Shown here: one piece after another, positions 15,849 to 22,921 of the stretch | Numbering within the stretch: position 1 is the first letter of the stretch | How the letters are laid out: each line of letters starts with the position of its first letter | NCBI GenBank assembly: GCA_964485515.1 | Contig: CAZALT010000030.1 | Span: 1-26,072 of the forward strand | Source of the DNA: CAZALT01 sp964485515 | Lineage (GTDB): Bacteria > Actinomycetota > Acidimicrobiia > Acidimicrobiales > Acidimicrobilacustridaceae | Reading direction: 5' to 3' | DNA length: 26,072 nucleotides | Translations under genes and position numbers: made by a program | The notes under the pieces: generated by a model | Database searches by the model: none | Told to the model about the DNA's origin: nothing | The model's input: the letters and a program-made list of their open reading frames with translations, nothing else

Positions 15849-15873
15849 TCGGCTCGAGCGGCCCCAGTCGGCG

Positions 15874-17628
15874 TCAGTCTTCGCCGCCCTTGCTGGCGAC
15901 GAGCGGAGCCTTGGCCGCAGGGCCGACCTCGGTGACCACACGGCCGTCCTGGACTCGGAACAGGGTGTCGCAGATCTCGAGCGTTGCCGGCCGATGGGCG
16001 ATGATCACCAGCGTCGTCGTCGCGGCCGCGTCGAGCAACGTCTGGCGGATGAGGTTCTCGGACAGGGGGTCGAGCGCGCTCGTCGGCTCATCGAGCACCA
16101 GCAGCCGTGGGTTGCCGAGCAGTGCTCGGGCGATGCCGAGCCTCTGGCACTGTCCTCCGGAGAGGTCGCGCTCGCCAGACCCGATCACGGTGTCGTAACC
16201 GCTCGGAAGGGCCACGATCTCGTCGTGCAGGTGGGCTGAGCGGGCCGCGGTCTCGACCTCGTCAGCGGTGAAGTTGGGTCGGAAGAACCTGATGTTGTCC
16301 GCGACCGTTGCCCGGATCAACTTGTTCTCCTGCGGGACGAACCCAACCATGGCCGCCCACGATGCGGGGGTGACATCGGCCAGCGGCGTCTCGCCGACGA
16401 GTATCACGCCCGAGTCCGGTTGGCGCAGTCGGAGCAAGAGCTGCGTGAAGGTGGTCTTTCCGCCGCCCGACGGTCCGACGACGCCGATCGCTGCACCAGG
16501 CTGGATGGTGACGCCGACGTCGTGGAGGACTGGGCTCCCCGCAACGTAGCTGTACTCCACATCGCGGAAGGCGACCGGAGCGAACGATGTGAGCTCGAGC
16601 TGCCCCGGTTCGATGGGGGACGCGTTGAGCTCGGTGATCTCGTCGTCGATGATCTGGGTGTACGGAGCAAGCTCCAAGCCGCTGTGGATCGACGCCTGAA
16701 GCTGCTTGCCGTATCCGAGCCCCCGAACGAACAGCAACACGAGCGGTCCCAGGGTGACGATGTCCTCCGGGTCCATGTTGATGACGACGAGCAGAAGGAC
16801 GACGACGATGGCGAAGGCGCCATACAGGTGGAGCGTCGGCCCGATGCGACCAAGGAACCTCGTCCGGTGGATCGCGGCGGATGCCTCCTCGACCCGAGCG
16901 TTGAGATCCTTGGTCACCACTGGCTCGGTGTCGAACGCGGCGATCTCCTGCGAGATCCGCACCGTCTGGGCGATCTCACTGGCGAACTCCTTGTTCGAGG
17001 TCGCCTGTGACTCGGCCCACACACGGAGGCTCCGCGATGCCGGGCTGCCGAGGACAGAGAGCACCATCAATCCGGCTACGCCGACGAGGGTGGCGACGGG
17101 AGCGATGACGAGCGCGCCGACGACCAGTGCGAGCAGGCTGAACCCGCTGACGACGATGCTGCACACCGTGGAGATGAGCGTCTCGGCGCGGGTCGTCGAG
17201 TGCCCGACGACCTCTTGGAGGTGACCCTCGCGCTGGCGTGATCGGATCGACCACGACGAGCCGAGGTAGGCGGTGATCAGGCGTGTCCGTGCCCGAGTCA
17301 GCGTGGTCGAGCTGATGGTAGCGACGAGCCGCGCGGTCGGGTAGGCAAGGAGGCAGAGCACCACGACGCAGGCTCCGGCCGCGAGGATCAGTTCGTGCAG
17401 CTGGACTTCGCCGTCGAGCCCGAACAGGTCGACCCTCGATGTCGTCGATCCTGAGCTGGCCGCGAGTGCGACCCGTGCGATGAGGTAGACGACCGCCGTC
17501 TCCAGTAGCGCGTTGACGATGGAGACTCCGCACAACGTGTAGAAGAGCCCTCGACGAGGTCCGACCAGGTGCACCGCGTCGCGGATCAGGTTGATCAGCC
17601 GGTGTGAGCCGCGTTTGCCCGGCTTCAT
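15874..17628 (-). CDS. ABC exporter, PglK/MsbA-type lipid-linked glycan flippase candidate
   Basis: The protein has 584 residues with a six-helix transmembrane domain (about 20-310) fused to one ATPase domain. The ATPase has Walker A 'GPSGGGKTT', Q-loop 'GFVPQENKLI', ABC signature 'LSGGQCQRLGIARALL', Walker B 'LLVLDEPTSALD' and H-loop 'IIAHRP'. It would act as a homodimer. Its size and fused layout match PglK, which flips lipid-linked oligosaccharides, and MsbA-like lipid exporters. Because no Wzx is seen and the gene sits among polysaccharide genes, flipping the undecaprenyl-linked unit is the most likely role; drug or lipid export cannot be excluded. The ATG at 17628 is chosen because translation upstream of it looks non-coding; a Shine-Dalgarno is not evident. 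Confidence 0.9.
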   Translation of the reverse strand: MKPGKRGSHRLINLIRDAVHLVGPRRGLFYTLCGVSIVNALLETAVVYLIARVALAASSGSTTSRVDLFGLDGEVQLHELILAAGACVVVLCLLAYPTARLVATISSTTLTRARTRLITAYLGSSWSIRSRQREGHLQEVVGHSTTRAETLISTVCSIVVSGFSLLALVVGALVIAPVATLVGVAGLMVLSVLGSPASRSLRVWAESQATSNKEFASEIAQTVRISQEIAAFDTEPVVTKDLNARVEEASAAIHRTRFLGRIGPTLHLYGAFAIVVVLLLVVINMDPEDIVTLGPLVLLFVRGLGYGKQLQASIHSGLELAPYTQIIDDEITELNASPIEPGQLELTSFAPVAFRDVEYSYVAGSPVLHDVGVTIQPGAAIGVVGPSGGGKTTFTQLLLRLRQPDSGVILVGETPLADVTPASWAAMVGFVPQENKLIRATVADNIRFFRPNFTADEVETAARSAHLHDEIVALPSGYDTVIGSGERDLSGGQCQRLGIARALLGNPRLLVLDEPTSALDPLSENLIRQTLLDAAATTTLVIIAHRPATLEICDTLFRVQDGRVVTEVGPAAKAPLVASKGGED

Positions 17629-17779
17629 GCCGAATCGGTCCGATCGGGCAATCGAAGGCTTCGGTGTTGGTGGCCAGGAAAGCGGTCGGCGGACACGTCG
17701 CCGGAGCGGTTCAGGGAGAGCGTGATCATCAGCAATCGTTCGTGGGCTCAGGAACGGCCGGAGCCTTGGGGACTCGTGA

Positions 17780-17807
17780 ACTGTAGCGGGTCGCGCCCGA
17801 GCGTCGA
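17780..17807 (-). promoter_or_regulatory. Putative promoter of the ABC exporter
   Basis: On the minus strand TCGACG (17807-17802) and TACAGT (17785-17780) are 16 nt apart. Transcription would start near 17773, leaving a leader of about 145 nt. The -35 matches the consensus only partly. Confidence 0.3.
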
Positions 17808-17834
17808 GCGAGCCGTACGTCCCTGTCGTTCGCC

Positions 17835-17886
17835 GACCTTGGAGGTGAAGGGTGGTGCAGGACCTTAGACGTGAAGGGTGGTGCAG
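17835..17886. repeat. Two tandem 26-bp repeats in a divergent promoter region
   Basis: Copies at 17835-17860 and 17861-17886 abut exactly and match at 24 of 26 positions; both end in GTGAAGGGTGGTGCAG. They lie 9 nt upstream of the TAGGCT box of the gene at 18021 and on the far side of the ABC exporter promoter. In the 392-nt gap (17629-18020) they are the most structured part. They may be an operator pair or a slippage product. Confidence 0.8.
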
Positions 17887-17895
17887 CTTGCGCGG

Positions 17896-17901
17896 TAGGC
17901 T
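17896..17901 (+). promoter_or_regulatory. Putative -10 box of the surface-carbohydrate gene
   Basis: TAGGCT in the context CGGTAGGCT, identical to the box before thrS. Transcription would start near 17908, with a leader of about 113 nt to GTG 18021. No good -35 is seen; the region where it should lie falls in the second tandem repeat. Confidence 0.4.
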
Positions 17902-18020
17902 GCCGTCGCCTGCGGAACGGGTGGCGGGGCGAAGTACCCTCGGCCGACCGCGGGCAAGGCGGCATCGGCGAGCGGTCGCTGTGCGCCAGCGCAATCTGCC
18001 CATCCAGACGAGAGATCCTG

Positions 18021-19397
18021 GTGCCGACCCGAACAGCCTTCCTGCCGATGGGAACCAAGGTGCGAGAGCTCGATTCCCGGATCCTTCAGGCGGCGTGCCT
18101 CGCGGGCCACGGGTTCTCGACCTATCTGGGAGAAAGTCGGGTCGTCGCCTCGCTCGCCAAGGTCACCCGCGGTGGCGTCTACTTCGCTCCCGTGCTCACC
18201 CCGGCCAGTGCCCCCCGGCTCGCAGCGCTCGCCCGCCTCGGCCACACGATCCTGGCCTGGGACGAAGAAGGGCTCGTCTACCCGGACGCCGCTTGGTACG
18301 TCGAGGACCGCCTCGCGGACGCCTCGATGTCCTACGTCGACACGTTCCTGGCATGGGGGGAGGTGCAGGCCGATGATCTGCGTCGGGCCCGTCCGACGAG
18401 CACGGTCCACGTCGAGGCGGTCGGGAACCCTCGAATAGACCTCCTTCGCGAGCCCGTACGCTCCATCTACGCGGCGAGGGCTGCTGAGATCCGTTCGACC
18501 TTCGGACCGTTCATCCTCGTGAACACCAACTTCGATCTCGTGAACCATGCGGACGGCTCGGAGGTCTTCCTCGATCGACTCCGACAGGCGGGTCGAATCG
18601 TGTCCCGGTCAGACGAGGAGCGATTCGCCGCGTGGGCCGAGTTCCGCCTGGAGATGTTCGACTCGTTCAAGGGTGGGATCGAGCTCCTGCACGATCGAAT
18701 CGAAGACCGGAAGATCGTCGTTCGCCCCCACCCGAGCGAGGATCTCCGAGCTTGGGAAGAGCTCGCCGCTGGGCTCGAGCGCGTTTGCGTCGAACCCGCG
18801 ACGGAAGCCGTCATGCCATGGGTCATCGCCTCCGACGCGCTCGTCCACAACAGCTGCACGACTGCGGTCGAGGCGTTCGCCCTGGGTGTGCCGACGGTCG
18901 CCTATCGACCGAGAAGCGATCTCACCGATTTCGAGTCCGCGCTACCCAACGACCTCAGCGTCTCCTGTCCTACCTGGGACGACGTCATCTCGGTGATCGA
19001 GGGATTGGACGACGCGTGGCGACCGGAGCGTCGGACCGCGGCTCGTTCGCTGGCGTCGCGCTACGTCGCCAACCTCGACGGCCCGCTCGCCGCCGATCAG
19101 ATCGCCGCGTTCGCGCGGGCGGCGGTTGATCGCCGAGGAGATCGGCCGCGTCTGGCCCAGATGACTGATGCGATCCGGGCCAACCTGTCGATCGTCGAGC
19201 AGCGGACTCGACAGGTGCGTCACCGGCAAAGCGTCAGGCGGAACGGCAAGACGGTCGAGCAGTCTCAGCGCTTTCCTGGCTTGACCATCGCCGAGGTCCG
19301 TGACCGCCTCGCCCAGATCGGTCTCGCGACGGGACGCGAAGCGGTGGTGGACGAAGTCGAAGCGGGGCTCTTCCGCGTGCGGTCCGTGGCCTGCTGA
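18021..19397 (+). CDS. Surface carbohydrate biosynthesis protein, GT-B-like
   Basis: From GTG 18021 the protein has 458 residues. Sequential motifs match the surface carbohydrate biosynthesis family related to CDP-glycerol glycerophosphotransferases: 'ILAWDEEGLVYPD' (about 77-89), 'FLAWGEVQADDL' (about 112-123), 'VGNPRIDLLRE' (about 135-145), 'PFILVNTNFDLVNH' (about 165-178), 'VVRPHPSEDL' (about 236) and 'ALVHNSCTTAVEAFALGVPTVAY' in the donor-binding part. Such proteins are found beside nonulosonic-acid and O-antigen genes and are thought to transfer a sugar or a phosphopolyol. GAGAG at 18010-18014 supports this start; the frame continues upstream to 17871, but that stretch crosses the promoter and a repeat. 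ATG 18048 is an alternative. The stop codon begins copy 2 of the palindromic element. Confidence 0.85.
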   Translation: MPTRTAFLPMGTKVRELDSRILQAACLAGHGFSTYLGESRVVASLAKVTRGGVYFAPVLTPASAPRLAALARLGHTILAWDEEGLVYPDAAWYVEDRLADASMSYVDTFLAWGEVQADDLRRARPTSTVHVEAVGNPRIDLLREPVRSIYAARAAEIRSTFGPFILVNTNFDLVNHADGSEVFLDRLRQAGRIVSRSDEERFAAWAEFRLEMFDSFKGGIELLHDRIEDRKIVVRPHPSEDLRAWEELAAGLERVCVEPATEAVMPWVIASDALVHNSCTTAVEAFALGVPTVAYRPRSDLTDFESALPNDLSVSCPTWDDVISVIEGLDDAWRPERRTAARSLASRYVANLDGPLAADQIAAFARAAVDRRGDRPRLAQMTDAIRANLSIVEQRTRQVRHRQSVRRNGKTVEQSQRFPGLTIAEVRDRLAQIGLATGREAVVDEVEAGLFRVRSVAC

Positions 19398-19419
19398 CCG
19401 GCCGCGCTACGGCCAACGG
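19395..19419. repeat. Palindromic element on a stop codon, copy 2
   Basis: TGACCGGCCG, CGCTA, CGGCC, AACGG, again starting with the TGA stop. GGCCG (19400-19404) pairs with CGGCC (19410-19414). It is the close match of 10501-10525, about 8.9 kb away. Confidence 0.55.
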
Positions 19420-19489
19420 GTGTTCGAGGGTGTCGGTCAAAGCCCGCTCGAGCGCCAGAAGGTGATCGTGGGCGTCCGCACCGTCCCAG

Positions 19490-19495
19490 TATCGT
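19490..19495 (+). promoter_or_regulatory. Putative -10 box of the CorC pair
   Basis: TATCGT fits the -10 consensus; start would be near 19502. The leader then contains AGGG at 19507-19510 and GGAG at 19535-19538, two possible ribosome sites for the atypical starts of the next gene. No -35 was recognised. Confidence 0.35.
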
Positions 19496-19544
19496 TTCTT
19501 CGCATCAGGGCCAACTGAGCAAGTCGCACGACTCGGAGATCGCC

Positions 19545-20897
19545 ATCAACACCGCCTTTGGGCTCGTCGCTGTCGTCCTGCTCATCATCGCGACCGGCGT
19601 GTTCGTCGCCGGCGAGTTCGGGTTGGTGGCGGTCGACCGATCCCGGATCGAACGACAGGCCGAGGGGGGTAGCCGTCGGGCGCGCATGGTGGTCTCGCTC
19701 ACCCGGCGGTTGTCGTTCCACCTCTCCGGCGCGCAGCTGGGCATCACCCTCACCTCGCTGATCCTCGGTCTCTTGAGCGAGCCGGTCGTGGCATCGCTCG
19801 TACATCCGGCTGTGGAACCGATCGTGGGTGAGCGAGCGGCCGGCGGTGCCTCGGTGGCCATCGCGCTCGTCCTCGCCACGTCGGTGACGATGGTGGTGGG
19901 CGAGCTCATCCCCAAGGGCATCGCCATCGCCCGTCCTGATGCGACTGCTCGCTCCCTGGCACCGTTCCTCCGCTTCTACGGCGTCGTCTTCGGCCCCCTG
20001 ATCCGCTTGTTCGAAGGGGCCGCCAACCGGGTCGTGCGGAGGCTCGGAATGGAGCCCAAGGAGGAGCTCGAGCACGTCCGGACGTTGAGCGAGTTCGCCC
20101 TCCTCGCCGAGAGGTCCGCGGAGGAGGGCACGCTCGCCGGATCAGCCTCGACGCTGCTCACCCGCTCGATCAGGTTCGCGGAGAAGACCGTCGCGGTCGC
20201 GCTCGTCCCCCGCACGGTGGTGGACGCCCTTCCGATCGAGGGCACGGCGGCAGATCTCGCTCGCGTCGCGGCGAGCACCGGTCACAGCAGGTTCCCTGTG
20301 CACGGTGTGGACCTGGACGACATCCGTGGGGTCGTCCACGTCCGCTCGGTCCATCGAGTCCCACCCGAGCTGCGAACGTCGACACCCGTCTCCGCGCTGA
20401 TGGTCGACGCGTTGATCGTGCCCGAGACGCTCTCGTTGCAGGACACGTTGCGTCGCATGCGCGTCCACCGGCAGCACCTCGCCGGCGTCGTGGACGAACA
20501 CGGCGGCATCGCGGGGATCGTCACCCTCGAAGATGTCCTCGAGGAGATCGTCGGCGAGATCGACGACGAGCACGACGAGGCGAGCGTCGAGCTGACGCAA
20601 GCGACGTCGTCGGTCGGGCCCTGGCAGGTCGACGGTTCGCTCCATGCCGACGAGGTGGCCGATGCCACCGGCTTCGAGATGCCGCCCGGGCCGTACGAGA
20701 CCCTTGCCGGACTCGTCCTCGACCGTCTCGGCCACATCCCCGATTCTGGCGAGAAGACCTACGTGGACGGGTGGACCCTCACGGTGGTCACGGTCGACCG
20801 TCGTCGGATCGAGACCGTCGAGCTGAAAGAGCCGGATGCGGGTGTGACCCTCGACCGCCCGAACATGGGGCCGGATCGACCAGGTGGCCAAGCATGA
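19545..20897 (+). CDS. CorC/DUF21-CBS membrane protein with non-standard start
   Basis: From ATC 19545 the protein has 450 residues: a DUF21 domain with three to four membrane segments (about 5-27, 62-80, 98-118, 128-150) including 'SGAQLGITLTSLILGLLSEP', a CBS pair (about 200-325, with 'VVDEHGGIAGIVTLEDVLEEIVG') and a C-terminal CorC/HlyC domain ('PGPYETLAGLVLDRLGHIP'). Related proteins are linked to magnesium or cobalt efflux. No ATG, GTG or TTG exists in frame between the upstream stop at 19395 and GTG 19599, and starting at 19599 would cut the first membrane helix in two. ATC 19545, with GGAG 6 nt upstream, or CTG 19515, with AGGG 4 nt upstream, would keep it whole. The 3' end overlaps the next gene as ATGA. 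Confidence 0.85.
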   Translation: MNTAFGLVAVVLLIIATGVFVAGEFGLVAVDRSRIERQAEGGSRRARMVVSLTRRLSFHLSGAQLGITLTSLILGLLSEPVVASLVHPAVEPIVGERAAGGASVAIALVLATSVTMVVGELIPKGIAIARPDATARSLAPFLRFYGVVFGPLIRLFEGAANRVVRRLGMEPKEELEHVRTLSEFALLAERSAEEGTLAGSASTLLTRSIRFAEKTVAVALVPRTVVDALPIEGTAADLARVAASTGHSRFPVHGVDLDDIRGVVHVRSVHRVPPELRTSTPVSALMVDALIVPETLSLQDTLRRMRVHRQHLAGVVDEHGGIAGIVTLEDVLEEIVGEIDDEHDEASVELTQATSSVGPWQVDGSLHADEVADATGFEMPPGPYETLAGLVLDRLGHIPDSGEKTYVDGWTLTVVTVDRRRIETVELKEPDAGVTLDRPNMGPDRPGGQA

Positions 20898-21943
20898 CGA
20901 TCTTCGCCGGGCTCATCGCCATCGCGCTGCTGCTCGTGAACGGCTTCTTCGTCGCCTACGAGTTCGCGCTCGTCGGGTCGCGGCGGACCAAGCTCGAACC
21001 GCTGGCCGAAGGAGGAGACCGCCGAGCGGTGCGCGGCCTCGCCGCGATCCACGACCTCAACCACGAGCTGGGAGGCGCTCAGCTCGGCATCACCATGGCG
21101 TCGCTCGGACTCGGCGCCGTGGCCGAGCCGGCGTTGGCGCGCGTGTTCGTCGACCTGCTCGAGCTCACCGGACTCGGTGTCGCGGTTGCGCACACGGTCG
21201 CCTTCGCGGTGGCGCTCGCAATCGTGGTCTTCCTCCACATGGTCGTGGGAGAGATGGTCCCCAAGAACATCGCCTTGGTCGAGCCGGAACGTGCGCTGCT
21301 GGCGCTCGTCTCGATCAATCGGCTCTACCTGTTCGTGTTCGGTCCGGTCATCAAGGTCCTGACCGTGTTCGCAACCCTGGGGATGCGCGCCGTGGGGGTC
21401 GAACCCAAGGACGAGCTCAACGCGGCGCACACCGCGGAGGAGTTGGCGGTCATGGTGGCAACGTCGAGGGAGGGGGGTGCGATAGAGCCGTTCGCCGCCG
21501 ACCTGATGGAAGGTGTGCTCGACTTCGGCGGTCGCGAGGTCGGCGACGTGATGGTCCCGCGGGCGGGCATCGGGTACATCGACCGGGCGACGACCGTGGA
21601 GGAAGCGGAGGCACTGGTCCTGGAACGAGGGTTCTCCCGCCTGCCCGTGGTGGGACGAGACCTCGACGACGTGCTCGGCTTCGTCCACGCCAAGGACCTG
21701 CTCACCGTCCCCGCGGCCGCGGCGGCACAACCCGTTTCGCAGCGGATCCTTCGGCGCATGCTCGTCGTGCCGATCGACCGATCCCTCGAGGACCTGCTCT
21801 TGAGCATGCGCCGCGCTCGAGTTCACTTCGCGCTGGTCGTCGACCGTCAGGCAAGCACGGCCGGTGTCGTGACGCTCGAGGACCTGCTCGAGGTGCTCGT
21901 CGGCGACATCCTCGACGAGTCAGATGCCGACGGGGTCAGATGA
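20894..21943 (+). CDS. CorC/DUF21-CBS membrane protein, short partner
   Basis: This 349-residue paralogue of the previous gene has the DUF21 domain ('FVAYEFALVGSRRTKLE', 'GGAQLGITMASLGLGAVAEP', 'FLHMVVGEMVPKNIAL') and the CBS pair ('REVGDVMVPRAG', 'AGVVTLEDLLEVLVGDILDE') but ends there, without the CorC/HlyC domain. The start ATG 20894 overlaps the previous stop as ATGA, so the two are translated together and may form a heteromer in the membrane. Pairs of one long and one short member are common in Actinobacteria. The frame continues upstream to 20771 inside the previous gene and is ignored. A 14-bp tandem duplication begins on the stop codon. Confidence 0.92.
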   Translation: MTIFAGLIAIALLLVNGFFVAYEFALVGSRRTKLEPLAEGGDRRAVRGLAAIHDLNHELGGAQLGITMASLGLGAVAEPALARVFVDLLELTGLGVAVAHTVAFAVALAIVVFLHMVVGEMVPKNIALVEPERALLALVSINRLYLFVFGPVIKVLTVFATLGMRAVGVEPKDELNAAHTAEELAVMVATSREGGAIEPFAADLMEGVLDFGGREVGDVMVPRAGIGYIDRATTVEEAEALVLERGFSRLPVVGRDLDDVLGFVHAKDLLTVPAAAAAQPVSQRILRRMLVVPIDRSLEDLLLSMRRARVHFALVVDRQASTAGVVTLEDLLEVLVGDILDESDADGVR

Positions 21944-21968
21944 GACCTCCCGGTTGAGATCTCCCGGT
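21941..21968. repeat. 14-bp tandem duplication beginning on a stop codon
   Basis: TGAGACCTCCCGGT (21941-21954) is followed directly by TGAGATCTCCCGGT (21955-21968); one base differs. The first TGA is the stop of the short CorC gene. A small hairpin TCCCG/CGGGA (21962-21966 with 21972-21976) overlaps the second copy, in the 74-nt gap between convergent genes. Confidence 0.8.
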
Positions 21969-22017
21969 CGGCGGGATCGACGAGACAGCGACGCGACAGG
22001 CGGTCGGCGAAGCCTGA

Positions 22018-22785
22018 TCAGGCGCCCATCGCGTGGTAGCCGCCGTCGACGTGGAGGATCTCGGCCGTGGTGGCCGGGAACCAGTCCGACAGGAGCGCGA
22101 CGCACGCCTTGGCGACCGCTGAGTTGTCCTTGACGTCCCAGCCGAGCGGCGCCGTGCTGCTCCACGCATCCTCGAACTCGCCGAAGCCGGGGATCGACCG
22201 GGCCGCCACGGTCTTGATCGGACCGGCCGCGACGAGGTTCACCCGGATGTCGCGGGGACCCAGGTAGCGGGCCAGGTACCGGGAGGTGGACTCGAGCGCA
22301 GCCTTGGCGACGCCCATCCAGTCGTAGGCCGGGTAGCTCACGGTGGCGTCGAAGTCGAGGCCGACGATCGAACCGCCCTCGGTCATCAAGGGGGCGACGG
22401 CATCGGCGAGCGCCTTCAGCGAGTACGCAGAGATGTTCACCGCCACGCCGACATCGTCCCAGGTGGCATCCATGAACGTGCCGCCGAGGCACACCGGCGG
22501 AGCGAAGCCGATGGAGTGGAGCGCGCCGTCGATCCGATCCCAACGCGTGGACAGCTCGTCGGCGATGCGGGCTGGTGCTTCGGGATCGGAGACGTCGAAC
22601 TCGAGCACGTCAGGGAGGCGGGGGAGCTTGCCGGCCGATCGCTCGGTGAGGCGCATGCCCTTGCCCGCCCCGGTGAGGATGAGCTCGGCACCTTCTTCCT
22701 GCGCCAGCTTGGCCACGCCGAACGCCAACGATGCGTCGGTGAGCACACCGGTGATCAACAAGCGCTTTCCCTCGAGAAGCCCCAC
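22018..22785 (-). CDS. fabI: Enoyl-ACP reductase, InhA-like FabI
   Basis: From GTG 22785 the protein has 255 residues and catalyses the NADH-dependent last step of fatty acid elongation. It is a short-chain dehydrogenase with 'LLITGVLTDASLAFGVAKLA' (nucleotide site, about 9-28), 'GALHSIGFAP' (about 87-96) and the catalytic Y154-x6-K161 in 'YPAYDWMGVAKAALES', followed by 'VNLVAAGPIKT' and 'ALLSDWFPATTAEILHVDGG'. Wording such as 'HSIGF', 'NISAYS', 'PAYDWM', 'LSDWFPATT' follows mycobacterial InhA more closely than classical FabI. The start is set at the first codons of the domain with AAGGTGGGG upstream; the frame reaches 22848, adding only basic residues across the promoter. It converges on the CorC pair and diverges from npdG. 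Confidence 0.92.
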   Translation of the reverse strand: MGLLEGKRLLITGVLTDASLAFGVAKLAQEEGAELILTGAGKGMRLTERSAGKLPRLPDVLEFDVSDPEAPARIADELSTRWDRIDGALHSIGFAPPVCLGGTFMDATWDDVGVAVNISAYSLKALADAVAPLMTEGGSIVGLDFDATVSYPAYDWMGVAKAALESTSRYLARYLGPRDIRVNLVAAGPIKTVAARSIPGFGEFEDAWSSTAPLGWDVKDNSAVAKACVALLSDWFPATTAEILHVDGGYHAMGA

Positions 22786-22826
22786 GGGCGTGCCCCACCT
22801 TCGGTCTTGGATCGGTTGACGTCGCG

Positions 22827-22832
22827 AGGCTA
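22827..22832 (-). promoter_or_regulatory. Putative -10 box of fabI
   Basis: On the minus strand the hexamer is TAGCCT in the context GGGTAGCCT. Transcription would start near 22820, giving a leader of about 35 nt with a GGTGGGG ribosome site before GTG 22785. Confidence 0.4.
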
Positions 22833-22909
22833 CCCGAGCCCGATCCACCCACGGCCACGACGGGTGTGGGGTGCAGGTCGAGATGGGCGAACCACGGAAG
22901 CGTCGGGGC

Positions 22910-22915
22910 TAGTGT
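22910..22915 (+). promoter_or_regulatory. Putative -10 box for a leaderless npdG mRNA
   Basis: TAGTGT ends 6 nt before ATG 22922, so the transcript would begin on the start codon. No Shine-Dalgarno is present before the ATG, which agrees with leaderless translation. Confidence 0.5.
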
Positions 22916-22921
22916 GCGGCG

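Noticed and set aside
17625..17729. 34-codon minus-strand ORF overlapping the ABC exporter start as ATGA
   Set aside because: It looks like the other coupled mini-ORFs but has neither a Shine-Dalgarno nor a -10 box at leaderless distance; such ORFs arise easily by chance in high-GC DNA.
17835..17886. Direct repeats as a CRISPR fragment
   Set aside because: There are only two units and no spacer between them, and no cas gene is in the window.
17871..18020. N-terminal extension of the surface-carbohydrate protein to 17871
   Set aside because: The extension crosses the second 26-bp repeat and the TAGGCT box and shows no family similarity; GTG 18021 with GAGAG upstream fits better.
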